A DNA stretch of 64,000 bases from Kineosporia aurantiaca JCM 3230. GTDB taxonomy: Bacteria > Actinomycetota > Actinomycetes > Actinomycetales > Kineosporiaceae. The stretch spans positions 1 to 64,000 of the forward strand of contig JODP01000022.1 in assembly GCA_000719025.1 (NCBI GenBank). Reading direction: 5' to 3'. Made by a program: the position numbers and the translations under genes. Each line of letters begins with the position of its first letter. Within the stretch, counting starts at the first letter, position 1. Shown here in pieces: positions 52,701 through 61,740 of this stretch. A model generated the notes under the pieces. That model was not told where the DNA came from. It saw nothing but the letters and a program-made list of their open reading frames with translations, and ran no database searches.

Positions 52701-55700
52701 GCGTGGACGAGGCCGGGGACCTGGACGTCGCGATCACCGGGATCGCCCTGCGGTTCCCAGGAGCCGACAGTCCCGAGCAGTTCTGGGACAACCTCACCAA
52801 CGGGGTCAGCTCCATCCGGCGCTTCGACGCGGACGAACTGCGGGCCGCCGGAGTGCACGACGCGCTGATCAGCAATCCACGATACGTGCCGGTCAGCGGA
52901 TATCTCTCCGGCGCAGCAGATTTCGATCCGGACCGGTTCGGGATGCCCAGGGCCGAGGCCCGGATCATCGATCCCCAGCATCGGCTCTTCCTGGAATGCG
53001 CCTGGGACGCACTCGAGGATGCCGGACACGACCCGCGCCGCCTCGACGGGCGGCGCGTAGGTTGCTACGGCGGCTCCGGAATGGCGATCTACGCCGGCGC
53101 GCAGGTGAGGTCCTACCTCAGCGAGTATCTGGCCGGGGACCCGGCCGGGCTGGAAAACCTGGCCCCGCTCCAGGCGTTCATCTCCACCCAGAGCGACCAC
53201 CTGTGCATGCGGGTCTCCCATCGCCTCGGGTTGCGCGGGCCCAGCATCGCGGTGCAGACGGCCTGCTCCACCGGTCTGGTCGCGGTGCACCTGGCCGCCC
53301 AGTCGCTCCTGGCCGGGGAGAGTGACATGGCCCTGGCCGGAGCCTCGGGGGTGCATTTCCCGCTGGCCCAGGGCTATCTCTACCAGGAGGGGAGCATCCT
53401 GTCCCCAGACGGAGTGTGCCGGCCGTTCGACGCCGGCGCGTCGGGAACGGTCGGCGGCAGCGGGGCGGCCGTGGTCGTTCTTCGTCGTCTGGCCGACGCC
53501 CTGGCCGACGGAGACCCGATCTGGGCGGTGGTGAAGGGCAGCGCGGTGAACAACGACGGCCCGGCCCGGGCCGGATACCTGGCTCCCAGTCCGGAGGGCC
53601 AACTCGAGGTCGTCCGTACCGCTCATCGGATGGCCGGGGTCTCGGCCGGTGACATCGGATTCGTCGAGGCTCACGGCACCGGGACCTCTTTGGGGGACCG
53701 GATCGAACTGACGGCGCTGAACGAGGCGTTCCAGGCCGCGGCGGCCCGCACGATCGCCCTGGGGTCGGTCAAGTCCAGTATCGGTCACCTCGACACCGCG
53801 GCTGGGATGGCGGGCCTGATCAAGGCAGTCCTGGCGGTGCGCCACGGCCAGATCCCGCCGACGCTGAACTTCCGCGAGCCCAACACCGTTCTCGCCCGGG
53901 ACGATTCCCCCTTCGTCGTATCGTCCGAACCCCAGGCCTGGTCAGCCGGACACACCCCACGGCTCGCAGGGGTCAGCTCCTTCGGCGGCGGCGGAACCAA
54001 CGCCCATATTGTCCTGGCAGAGCCCCCGGCTCGCGAAGCCGTCGGCGGGAACGGTCCGTTCGTGCTGCCTCTGTCCGGCCGGGACGCCCCAGGGCTGCGC
54101 GAGCAGGCAACTGCCTACACCGCTCTACTGCAGGAGAGCGACCCGGCCGAGCTCGCCGTCATCTGCGGTACGGCCGACCGGGCGCGGCCGGCGTTCGCGC
54201 ACCGCGCCGCGGTCGTGGCCCTCGACCGGGACCGGATGCTCCAGCGGCTGGGTGCCCTGACGGCCGGTCGTCCCGACCCCGGGTTGATCACGGGACTGCT
54301 CAGCGGCCCCGACCGAGGGCAGACAACCTTCCTCGACGATGCGACGGTGCGACCGGTCTTCCTGTTCAGCGGCCAGGGCAGTTCCGTCTCGTCGGCCGCG
54401 AAGGCGCTTCGCGTTCTTCCTGTCTTCCGGGAGGCCCTGGCCGAGTGCCGGGACGTGCTGCCCGAGGCCGGGCGCTGGTTCGCTCTCCTGGAAACCGACG
54501 ACGAGGAGCTGCGGCACCGCGCGCGATGGGCGCAGCCGGCCCTGTTCGCCTTCCAGTACGCCCTGAGCCGGACGTGGCAGGAAGCGGGAGTCCGCCCCGG
54601 CGCTGTTCTCGGGCACAGCCTGGGGGAGTACGCGGCCGCCTGCACCGCCGGAGTGATGTCGCTGAACACAGCGATGTCTCTGGTGAGCGCTCGTGGCGCG
54701 CTCATGGACGAGCACGGGCGCCGGTCCGGGATGCTCGCGGTGGGTGCTGGGCCGGAGCAGGTACAGGAGCTGTTGCGTCGACACGCGCTGCTCGCCGAGG
54801 TGGCCGTGATCAACGGAGACGAGGCCGTGGTCGTCGGTGGTGCTGCCGACGTCCTGGAGACAGTGGTCCAGGTTCTGGGCCCGCGAGTGAACACGTTTCG
54901 GCTGGAGACCACGCATGGTTTCCATACCTCCGCCATGGATCCCATGCTGCCCACGTTCGCCCAGCACGTGCGCGCGGCCCAGCTACGGCGGCCGCGACTG
55001 CCGTTCGAGCCGACCAGTGACAACAACCCGGCACCGTTCGAGGAGGCGGACTACTGGATCGACCAGGTCCGCCGGCCGGTCTCGTTCGCGGCAGCCTTCC
55101 GGAGGCTGGCCACTCAGCACACTCTCTTCCTGGAAATCGGGCCGGCGGCCGTCCTGACCCGGCTAGGACACAACCTTGCCCCCGGCGTGCGCATCGTCTC
55201 CTCCCTGACCGGACCGGTTGCTCAACTGGAGCAGCTGTACCGGGCCGCCGGCGAGATGCATGTACGCGGTGCCGGCGTCGATCTGAGTCGTCTGGGTCAT
55301 CGCCTTTCCCCATCAGCTCGCCGTACTCGGGTTCCGCTGTCCGACCACAAGCGGGAGGAACTGTGGGCCGGCGGCCGGGTCCGCCCCCTCGCCTCACTCC
55401 CCCCTTCCCGTCCCGGCTCCCGTCCCGACGTCGTGCCCGATCACGTGCTGGGCCAGGTCGGCTGGGACCAGGACACGACCGGGGAAACAGCGATGGCACC
55501 GGACCAGCCTGCGCGGCACTGGACCATTGTCGCCGCGACCGATCACCCTCGGCGCGAGGCGCTTCTGTCAGCTCTGCACGACCAGGGCGTCGCTCACTCC
55601 ACCTGCGAACCGTACGAGATCGCGACACTCAGCCGGAGTCTCGCCGACGGCGTCGTCTACCTCTCGCACACCGGAAACCAGGATTCCCGGCAAGCAGTCC

Positions 55701-57121
55701 TCGACGTGGCTCAGGTCCTGCGGGCCGTGCTCGAACGGGGCGAGCCGGCGCCCGGGCCGGTGATCGTGCTGTCCTGCCAAGCCACGGCCAGTACGGGAGA
55801 AGCCGACGCGGACGTGGAAGCCGTCCACGCCTTCACCCGCTGCGTACGCCTGGAGTACCCGCGCAGGGTGATCAACACCGTCCTGGTCGCACCCGATGAG
55901 CTCAAAGCCGTTCTGCCACGCATCCTGCAGGGGCAGGCACAGCCGGATACGCTCTGGCGTGCGGGGCAACGGCACATCCGCCACATCCACGCCCTCGACG
56001 CGGCCGACGCCGTCCCGGTCGAGCTGCGTCCCGACGCCACCTATGTGGTCAGCGGGGGTATGGGTGCTCTGGGAAGGGCGATCGTGCGATGGCTGATCGC
56101 GCGAGGCGCGCGGCACGTGGTGACGATCAATCGGAACGATCCGCCGGTCGCGGCGCGCGGGCTTCTCGGCCAGTGGGGCGCGCAGGGCATCGACGTGCTC
56201 CCCGCCCGAGCCGACGTGGCCGACCCCGACCAACTGGGCCCGCTGAGCGACTTCCTCAAGCAGTCGATGCCCCCGGTCCGAGGGGTGCTGCATCTGGCCG
56301 GTGTCGTACACGACGCCCCGCTGGCGACGGTGGATCCCGTCGACCTGGAACGGGTCCACGACCCGAAGGTGATGGGGCTGAAGGCGCTGCTGAACCTCAC
56401 CCGGGAAGCTGATCTTGACTTCTTGATCGGCTTCTCTTCCATCACCGCTGTCCTGGGGGCCCCCGGACAGGGGGCCTACGCAGCGGCGAACGCGGCCATG
56501 GACGCTGTGATCGGGCAGGTACGTGATCGCGACGGCGTGAGAGCCTCGAGCGTGTGCTGGGGACCGTGGGCTGGGGAGGGCATGTTCGCCGACGTCCGCC
56601 AGCAGTTCGGACGGCACAGTCGCATCCTTGGAGAACTGGACCCCGACTGGGCGATGAGCGTGCTGGACCGCGTCGTGGCCTCACCCGGACTGCGCCTGGT
56701 CGCAGCACAGACCCGGCCACCTACAGATGACATGGTCACTGCGACAGGGACTTTCGGTAGCCCGGATCGTCTGGCCCGGCAGATCTGGGACATGCCGCCG
56801 GGCGAGGACGCCACGGCGGTCGGGGCCGAAGGAGCCGTCGCGGAGTCCAGCGCCACCCGGATCGCGTCGGCTCCGGCCTGGCAGCGGCCCGGACTTCTCC
56901 AGGATTACCTGTGCAGCATCGTCGCCGATCTGTTCGAACACGCGGAGTCGGACATCGACGTCCAGGCGCCTCTGGGAGACCTGGGCGTGGACTCGCTGGG
57001 TTGGCTGCGCATCCGTAACCGGATCGGGGCAGACCTCGCCCTGGAGCTGTCTTCGACCGTCATTTACAACCATCCGAGCATTGACGCGATGTCGGGCCAT
57101 TTGTCGGCGTACTACCGATGA
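52697..57121 (+). CDS. Type I PKS module KS-AT-KR-ACP
   Basis: The 1,474-aa protein starts at ATG 52697, overlapping the megasynthase stop (ATGA). KS at about 8-425 has QTACSTG (Cys190), EAHGTGT and KSSIGHLDTA. AT at about 553-850 has FSGQGSS and GHSLGEYAAA (Ser641). Its HGFH motif near residue 740 is of the malonyl type (HAFH-like) rather than YASH. KR at about 1115-1300 has VVSGGMGALGRAI and an SS..AY..AN catalytic set; the VHD in place of LDD hints at B-type stereochemistry. ACP at about 1395-1470 has LGVDSLGW. No DH, ER or thioesterase is present. This is the only intact AT in the cluster and may serve other carrier proteins in trans (inference). Confidence 0.93.
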
Positions 57122-57174
57122 CGCTTCTCCCGGGCCCGGAGGAGGGATGATTCTCCTTGCCGTGGTTCACCGCA

Positions 57175-57208
57175 CCGGCCCGACCGGCCGTCAGGCCGGT
57201 CGGGCCGG
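57175..57208. terminator. Bidirectional terminator at operon end
   Basis: CCGGCCCGACCGGCC (57175-57189) and GGCCGGTCGGGCCGG (57194-57208) form a perfect 15-bp stem with a GTCA loop. It sits between the PKS stop and the convergent hydrolase stop and ends both transcripts. Confidence 0.85.
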
Positions 57209-57226
57209 ATGCGATCTGCGAAAGCG

Positions 57227-58600
57227 TCAGAAGGAGCGCAGGAACGGTCCCGCGGTCTGGACGAACGAGTTCTGCCCGGCCTGGGCGAAGAGGATGTCCA
57301 GATGGGTCATGGTCTCGTCGGTGTGGACCTCGATCCTCGGGATCCGGGTGGATCCGGCCAGCGCCTGCGCGGCCTGCCCGACCGTGCCGTGGGTGAGGTC
57401 AGACTGGAAGACGTACAGCGGGACGTTGATCTGCGAGACGTGCTTCAGCCTCAGGCCGAGACTGCGCGCCACGGCGTTGTCGGCGAAGGCCGCCGAGCCG
57501 AAGTAGTCCAGGGCCAGCCGGTTGGGTGAGTACCACTCCCAGGCGCTGGGGTCGGGGCCGGCGAAGGACTGGGCCACGGTCTGCAAGCGGGTCGGTCCCT
57601 CGTCCACCCAGTCGCCGGCGTCGTTCAGGTGCCCGGAGGAGACTGCGTAGCCGGGCAGGGCCGCATGCTGATCCATGACCCAGCCGAACAGGCCGGCGTT
57701 GGTCAGGGCGTGGTCGGGCCGGATGGCATCGGGCAGTTTCTGCCAGACCGGCGAGATTTGGTGAGGCGCATCGGCGGCGTACTCGGCCAGGACCTGGTAC
57801 CAGACGGCGGCGGCCTCGGGACCGTCCCCGAAGTTGTTGTACAGACTGGTCGCATTGTCGAACACGGCGCCGTCGTGGATCTGCTGGAGCCAGGTGTCGG
57901 CACCCTCCTGGGTCAGGCTGAAGTCGATGCCCGCGCCGGAGAGGGCGTTGCGGACGCCACCGTCGAGCAGCATCATCCCGGCCAGGTCGCGATAGCCGGG
58001 ATGGCCGTCAAAGTCCCAGGCGGCGTAGTCGAGCACAGCGGTGGCGCCCAGGGAGTGGCCGCCCAGGACGACCTGGCGCCGGCCGGCGTCACGCGCCTTG
58101 AGGACGACCTGGCGGATGTCGGCCAGTTCGGTTCCCAGGCCCCACCGGGCGGTGTACGGGGCGCTGGCCACGCTCTGGTGCTGGTAGTGACCGCCCAGGT
58201 AATACGACGCAGCCGCATCGGCCCCGTGCTCGAAGCCGGACAGGTCGGCAAGGTTCTGTTCCCGGCGGTCGACGGCCCAGACCTGGAGTCCGGGGTCGCG
58301 GGTGGTCAGAGCCCGCGCGACGTTGCGGAATCCATTGGCCGCCTCGCCACGCCCCGCGATCAGCACCAGGACGCGCCGGGCATCCGGGTCGCCGATCTGG
58401 ATGACCTTGAGCCGGTCCGTCCGGGCCGGGCCGGGAGCCGGGGCGCCGGTCACCGAGATGACGCTCTCGTGGGGCGTCCGTCCGGTCGTGGTGGTGGCCG
58501 CGACACCGGGGAGCGCGGTTGCCACCAGGACGGCGGCGGACAGGACGGCAGAGGCGAGCACGATGCGTCTGTTCGGGATCAGGGGGATCAGGGGGCGCAC
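57227..58600 (-). CDS. Secreted alpha/beta hydrolase
   Basis: The 457-aa protein starts at GTG 58600, after AAGG. The signal peptide has an NRR start, core VLASAVLSAAVLVATALPGV and cleavage near VAA. The hydrolase core contains VLVLIAGRGEAANGF (oxyanion side), VVLGGHSLGATAVLDYAAWD (nucleophile Ser in GHSLG) and a C-terminal DETMTHLDILFAQAGQNSFV with the likely catalytic His in THLD. The substrate is unknown (esterase- or lipase-like). It is convergent to the PKS operon, so co-regulation is unlikely. Product processing outside the cell is possible but unsupported. Confidence 0.85.
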   Translation of the reverse strand: MRPLIPLIPNRRIVLASAVLSAAVLVATALPGVAATTTTGRTPHESVISVTGAPAPGPARTDRLKVIQIGDPDARRVLVLIAGRGEAANGFRNVARALTTRDPGLQVWAVDRREQNLADLSGFEHGADAAASYYLGGHYQHQSVASAPYTARWGLGTELADIRQVVLKARDAGRRQVVLGGHSLGATAVLDYAAWDFDGHPGYRDLAGMMLLDGGVRNALSGAGIDFSLTQEGADTWLQQIHDGAVFDNATSLYNNFGDGPEAAAVWYQVLAEYAADAPHQISPVWQKLPDAIRPDHALTNAGLFGWVMDQHAALPGYAVSSGHLNDAGDWVDEGPTRLQTVAQSFAGPDPSAWEWYSPNRLALDYFGSAAFADNAVARSLGLRLKHVSQINVPLYVFQSDLTHGTVGQAAQALAGSTRIPRIEVHTDETMTHLDILFAQAGQNSFVQTAGPFLRSF

Positions 58601-58717
58601 GGGAGCCTTCTCTCTGGCTGGCGGATGGGCGGGCTGGACAGCGGGTTCGGGCGCATCGGGGTGCGGCCGGCCCGAGAGGGGACAGAGGCCGGCCGCACCG
58701 GTTCGGGGCAGGCTGGT

Positions 58718-60304
58718 TCAGCTGACGGACGCGGTCCGGGCGGCCTCGACCTGCGCAGCGGCCTCTGGGGTGGCGTGGCCCTCGCGCAGGAGTACGGCCA
58801 CGGTCAGGGCGCTGAGTGCGCACAGACCGGCCAGGAGCCAGAGCATGATCTGGAAGGCGTCGGTGTATCCGCCGGCCGCGAACGAGGTGAACGCGGTCCG
58901 GGTCGCCCCGGCCGGCAGGCTGTTCGCGACCCCCGGAAGGTCGCCCTGGGAAAGGGTGTTGGCCAGGGTTCCGGCATCGCCGGAGTAGTTCTGGGTGAAA
59001 CGGCCCAGGCCGCCGCTGAGCTGGCTGCGGGTCAGCGTCACGATCAGCGAGCCCATGGCGGCGATCGCCACGACCTCACCGGCCAGACGCATCGTGCTGA
59101 ACATGCCGGCCGCCATGCCGGCGCGCTCGGTGCTGACCGAGTTCACCGCGGCTCCGTCGAGAATGCCCAGCGAGATGCCAAAACCGGCGCCGAGCAGGAT
59201 CAGCGCCGGAGCCAGGGCGATGACCGAGGTGCTGGGCGAGATGACGGTCAGCGCGGCGGCGCCGGCCGTGCTCAGCAGTAGTGACAGGGTCAGGATGGCG
59301 CGCACCGAGGTGAACTTCGTCATCCAGCCGCCCACGGTCGGCAGGAGCAGGGTCGGGACCGTCAGCAGCATCAGGACGACGCCGGAGCGCCCAGCGCTGT
59401 AGTCCTTGGTCGAGGCGAAGTAGGCGGGCAGGAGGATCAGCACACCGGTGAAGCCGAAGCCGAGGGCGACGGGCACCAGGGAGATACCGGCGAAGCGCCG
59501 GTTCCCGAGCAGGGTGACGTCGAACAGCGGGCTCGCCTGGCGCTTCTCGACCAGTGGGAACGCGACCACCAGGGCCACGCAGGCGATGATCGCGGCCAGG
59601 ACGGGCGCGCTGGTCCAGCCCCACTGCGGAGCCTGGATGAGGGTCAGGATGAACAGGGACAGGGCGCCGGTGAAGACCAGGATGCCGGACCAGTCCATGG
59701 CCGCGACCGAGTCCGGTCGCGACTCCTGCACGACCGCCCGGATCACCAGCACCACCGCGGCGGCGACGACCGCGTGACTGAGGAAGACGCCCCGCCAGCC
59801 GAAGAGGTTGACCTCCGCCCCGCACAGAACCGGGCCGAAGGCGATGCCGAGGCCGAAGGCGGTGCCCAGGCCGGCAAAGGCCCGGGCCCGGGCGGCACCC
59901 TCGAAGGTCTGGGCCAGCAGGGCCGCGCCGCTGGTGAGCACCCCCGCGGCGCCCACCCCGGCGGCCCCCCGGGCCAGGTCCAGGATCAGCATGTCCGGCG
60001 CCACGGCGGACAGGATCGAGCAGATGACGAAGATCAGCAGGCCCGTGACGAAGATGCGCCGGCGCCCGAACCGGTCGGCGAACGAGCCGGCCGCCAGGGC
60101 CACGCTGGCGAAGGTGAGGTCGTAGCCGTTCACCACCCACTGCAGCGGCGCCAGCCCGCTGTGCAGGTCGTTGGCGATGTCCGGCAGGGCCACGGAGGCC
60201 CCGGTGAGGGAGATGGGGAGCAGGACGGCGGCGACACAGACCGCGCCGAGGGTCGCGCGTTCGCGTCCCTGGCGGCCGTCGGCCGTGGGTGCATCGACGG
60301 ACAT
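58718..60304 (-). CDS. MFS drug exporter, DHA2 (14-TM) type
   Basis: The 528-aa protein starts at ATG 60304, after AAGGAG. It has fourteen predicted helices. Hallmarks are SLTGASVALPDIANDL (motif D1), GSFADRFGRRRIFVTGLLIF (motif A), DLARGAAGVGAAGVLTSGAA and AFGLGIAFGPVLCGAEV (motif C). Family members export cationic or antibiotic compounds using protons. It is paralogous to the gene at 61741 and belongs to the MarR-type locus. A TCAG-N4-CTKA motif lies at 60407-60418 upstream. Confidence 0.92.
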   Translation of the reverse strand: MSVDAPTADGRQGRERATLGAVCVAAVLLPISLTGASVALPDIANDLHSGLAPLQWVVNGYDLTFASVALAAGSFADRFGRRRIFVTGLLIFVICSILSAVAPDMLILDLARGAAGVGAAGVLTSGAALLAQTFEGAARARAFAGLGTAFGLGIAFGPVLCGAEVNLFGWRGVFLSHAVVAAAVVLVIRAVVQESRPDSVAAMDWSGILVFTGALSLFILTLIQAPQWGWTSAPVLAAIIACVALVVAFPLVEKRQASPLFDVTLLGNRRFAGISLVPVALGFGFTGVLILLPAYFASTKDYSAGRSGVVLMLLTVPTLLLPTVGGWMTKFTSVRAILTLSLLLSTAGAAALTVISPSTSVIALAPALILLGAGFGISLGILDGAAVNSVSTERAGMAAGMFSTMRLAGEVVAIAAMGSLIVTLTRSQLSGGLGRFTQNYSGDAGTLANTLSQGDLPGVANSLPAGATRTAFTSFAAGGYTDAFQIMLWLLAGLCALSALTVAVLLREGHATPEAAAQVEAARTASVS

Positions 60305-60406
60305 GGTGGGAACTCCTTGGGATGAGGTGGCGTGATCTGCGTGCGCCCCGGGCCGGGTTCGGCCCGTGTCACGCGGCGACCTTCAATGCAAGAAGTCTGA
60401 CTCATA

Positions 60407-60418
60407 TAAGAACCCTGA
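60407..60418 (-). promoter_or_regulatory. Putative MarR box upstream of MFS exporter 1
   Basis: On the minus strand, TCAGGGTTCTTA matches TCAG-N4-CTGA at 11 of 12 positions, about 100 bases before ATG 60304. Related boxes stand before the other genes of the locus. Confidence 0.4.
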
Positions 60419-60501
60419 TGCAACCCACCAGGTCAGGTTTCTGGCCCGGGCCGGTCGGCCCGCGCGCGCGGCCGGCCCGGGACGCTGGGCGGCGGGGCGG
60501 G

Positions 60502-60891
60502 TCAGCTCTCGGCGAGGCGGCGGTCGAGGACCTGCTTGAGCACGGCGAACGCCGCGTTCGCGCGGGGGTGGCCGACGATGAGGGCCAGGTGGAAGATGGT
60601 CTCGGTCAGCTCCTCCCGGCTGATCCCGTGCTCGAGAGCGGCGTCGATGTGCCGTTCCAGCTGCCCCTCGAGGCCGCCGACGCTGGTCAGGGCAATGACG
60701 TTGATGAGTTCGCGTTTGCCTTGCCCGAGGACCGGGCGCCCGTAGACGTCGGCGAAGCAGGCCTCGACCAGGTACTTCGAGTAGTCCTCGCTGATCAGGT
60801 CGAGGAAGGCGATGGTCTGGTCCGTGGCCTCGGTGCCGTAGGCGGCGTCGAGCACCTGGCGGCCCCGGTCGTAGCGGTCCTGAAGGGTCAT
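60502..60891 (-). CDS. Carboxymuconolactone decarboxylase family protein
   Basis: The 129-aa protein starts at ATG 60891, after GAAAGGA. YLVEACFADVYGRPVLGQGK, ELINVIALTSVGGLEGQLER, the helix HIDAALEHGISREELTETIF and IVGHPRANAAF match the PcaC-like CMD fold. The CxxC of the AhpD branch is absent, so a peroxidase role is unlikely. PcaC removes CO2 from carboxymuconolactone; many stand-alone members have unknown roles. A perfect inverted repeat lies just upstream, at 60905-60935. Confidence 0.88.
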   Translation of the reverse strand: MTLQDRYDRGRQVLDAAYGTEATDQTIAFLDLISEDYSKYLVEACFADVYGRPVLGQGKRELINVIALTSVGGLEGQLERHIDAALEHGISREELTETIFHLALIVGHPRANAAFAVLKQVLDRRLAES

Positions 60892-60904
60892 GAGAATCCT
60901 TTCG

Positions 60905-60935
60905 AGTATCAGAACACTGATCGTTGTCTGATACT
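60905..60935. promoter_or_regulatory. Operator-like inverted repeat at CMD gene
   Basis: AGTATCAGA (60905-60913) and TCTGATACT (60927-60935) are perfect reverse complements. TCAGAACACTGA (60909-60920), a TCAG-N4-CTGA dyad, lies within the left part. The site overlaps the likely promoter of the gene starting at 60891 and fits MarR binding. Confidence 0.55.
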
Positions 60936-60981
60936 ACGCTGAATCCGAAAGTTCCTCGCAATCCGGGGCGCCGGGAATACA

Positions 60982-61010
60982 GAAAAGGGGCCCCGGGCGG
61001 GACCCCTTCT
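60982..61010 (-). terminator. Terminator of the marR transcript
   Basis: AGAAAAGGGG (60981-60990) faces CCCCTTCT (61003-61010): AAGGGG pairs with CCCCTT around a GC-rich loop. It lies about 50 bases downstream of the MarR stop on the minus strand, and A-rich sequence follows in the plus reading, which gives a T-tract on the minus strand. Confidence 0.65.
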
Positions 61011-61058
61011 CGGATGAAGCAGTGAGACCGGCGCGTCGGCCGGACCGGTGGCGCCGGA

Positions 61059-61514
61059 TCAGCTCTCCAGTGCCTTGATCGAGCGTTCGAGCAGACTGCG
61101 CAGCAGCTCGCGCTCGTCCTCGCTGAACTCCGCGCTCAGCCGCTCCTCCACCGCGCGGGCCTTGGCGTCGGCCCGCTTCAGCAGCGTCCGGCCGGTCCGG
61201 GTCAGGCGGGTGGTGAGCACCTTCTGGTGCACATCGGAGATCTGGCGCTCGATCAGGTTCTTGGCCGCCAGGTTCGACAGCACGGTGGCCATCGTCTGCG
61301 GGGTTACCACGCAGACCCGGGCCAGCTGGGCGCCCGAGGCCCCGGGGGTGTACGACAGGGCCAGCAGGGCCGAGTACTGCGGCACGGTCAGTCCGAACTC
61401 TCTCAGGGCCGCGCTCTTCTCGGTGATCAGGCTCTGCTCGGCCCGCTTGATGAAGTGGCCCAGCCGGGTCGAGACCTCGGCCTCGAGGCCCTCAATGCCA
61501 GAATTCTTAGTCAC
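61059..61514 (-). CDS. MarR-family regulator
   Basis: The 151-aa protein starts at GTG 61514. The winged-helix domain (LTVPQYSALLALSYTPGASG, AQLARVCVVTPQTMATVLSN, LAAKNLIERQI, wing around HQKVLTTRLTRTGR) and N/C-terminal dimerisation helices are complete. MarR proteins usually repress divergent exporters and respond to phenolic or antibiotic ligands. It is divergent from the MFS gene at 61741. The dyad TCAG-ATTC-CTCA lies two bases before its start, which suggests autoregulation. Confidence 0.92.
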   Translation of the reverse strand: MTKNSGIEGLEAEVSTRLGHFIKRAEQSLITEKSAALREFGLTVPQYSALLALSYTPGASGAQLARVCVVTPQTMATVLSNLAAKNLIERQISDVHQKVLTTRLTRTGRTLLKRADAKARAVEERLSAEFSEDERELLRSLLERSIKALES

Positions 61515-61515
61515 A

Positions 61516-61527
61516 TCAGATTCCTCA
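61516..61527. promoter_or_regulatory. Putative MarR box at marR start
   Basis: TCAGATTCCTCA matches TCAG-N4-CTGA at 11 of 12 positions directly before the GTG of the MarR gene, a position suited to autorepression. Confidence 0.4.
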
Positions 61528-61679
61528 CACCTACGAGAGTACGTCCATCAATTAGACATCGTAGAGAGGTGGCCTGTCCAGGCCGGCCGGCGCCGAGCGG
61601 CCGGCGGCGCCCCGGGCGGTTCGGCCGGTGATCGGGCCGCTTCTCTTGACCGGCCGGGTCGGGACAATCATCCTCTTTG

Positions 61680-61691
61680 TCAGTACTCTGA
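61680..61691. promoter_or_regulatory. Putative MarR box upstream of MFS exporter 2
   Basis: TCAGTACTCTGA is a dyad of the form TCAG-N4-CTGA, 50 bases before ATG 61741, within an AT-richer promoter patch (GATTCAAATTCG). Confidence 0.5.
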
Positions 61692-61740
61692 TTCAAATTC
61701 GTGTCCTGTCACATCTGGGACCTTCGATGGAGGCTGTCCG

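Noticed and set aside
57227..58600. Secreted hydrolase as the missing release thioesterase of the PKS
   Set aside because: It has a Sec signal peptide, so it acts outside the cell. It is convergent to the operon, and a strong bidirectional terminator separates them.
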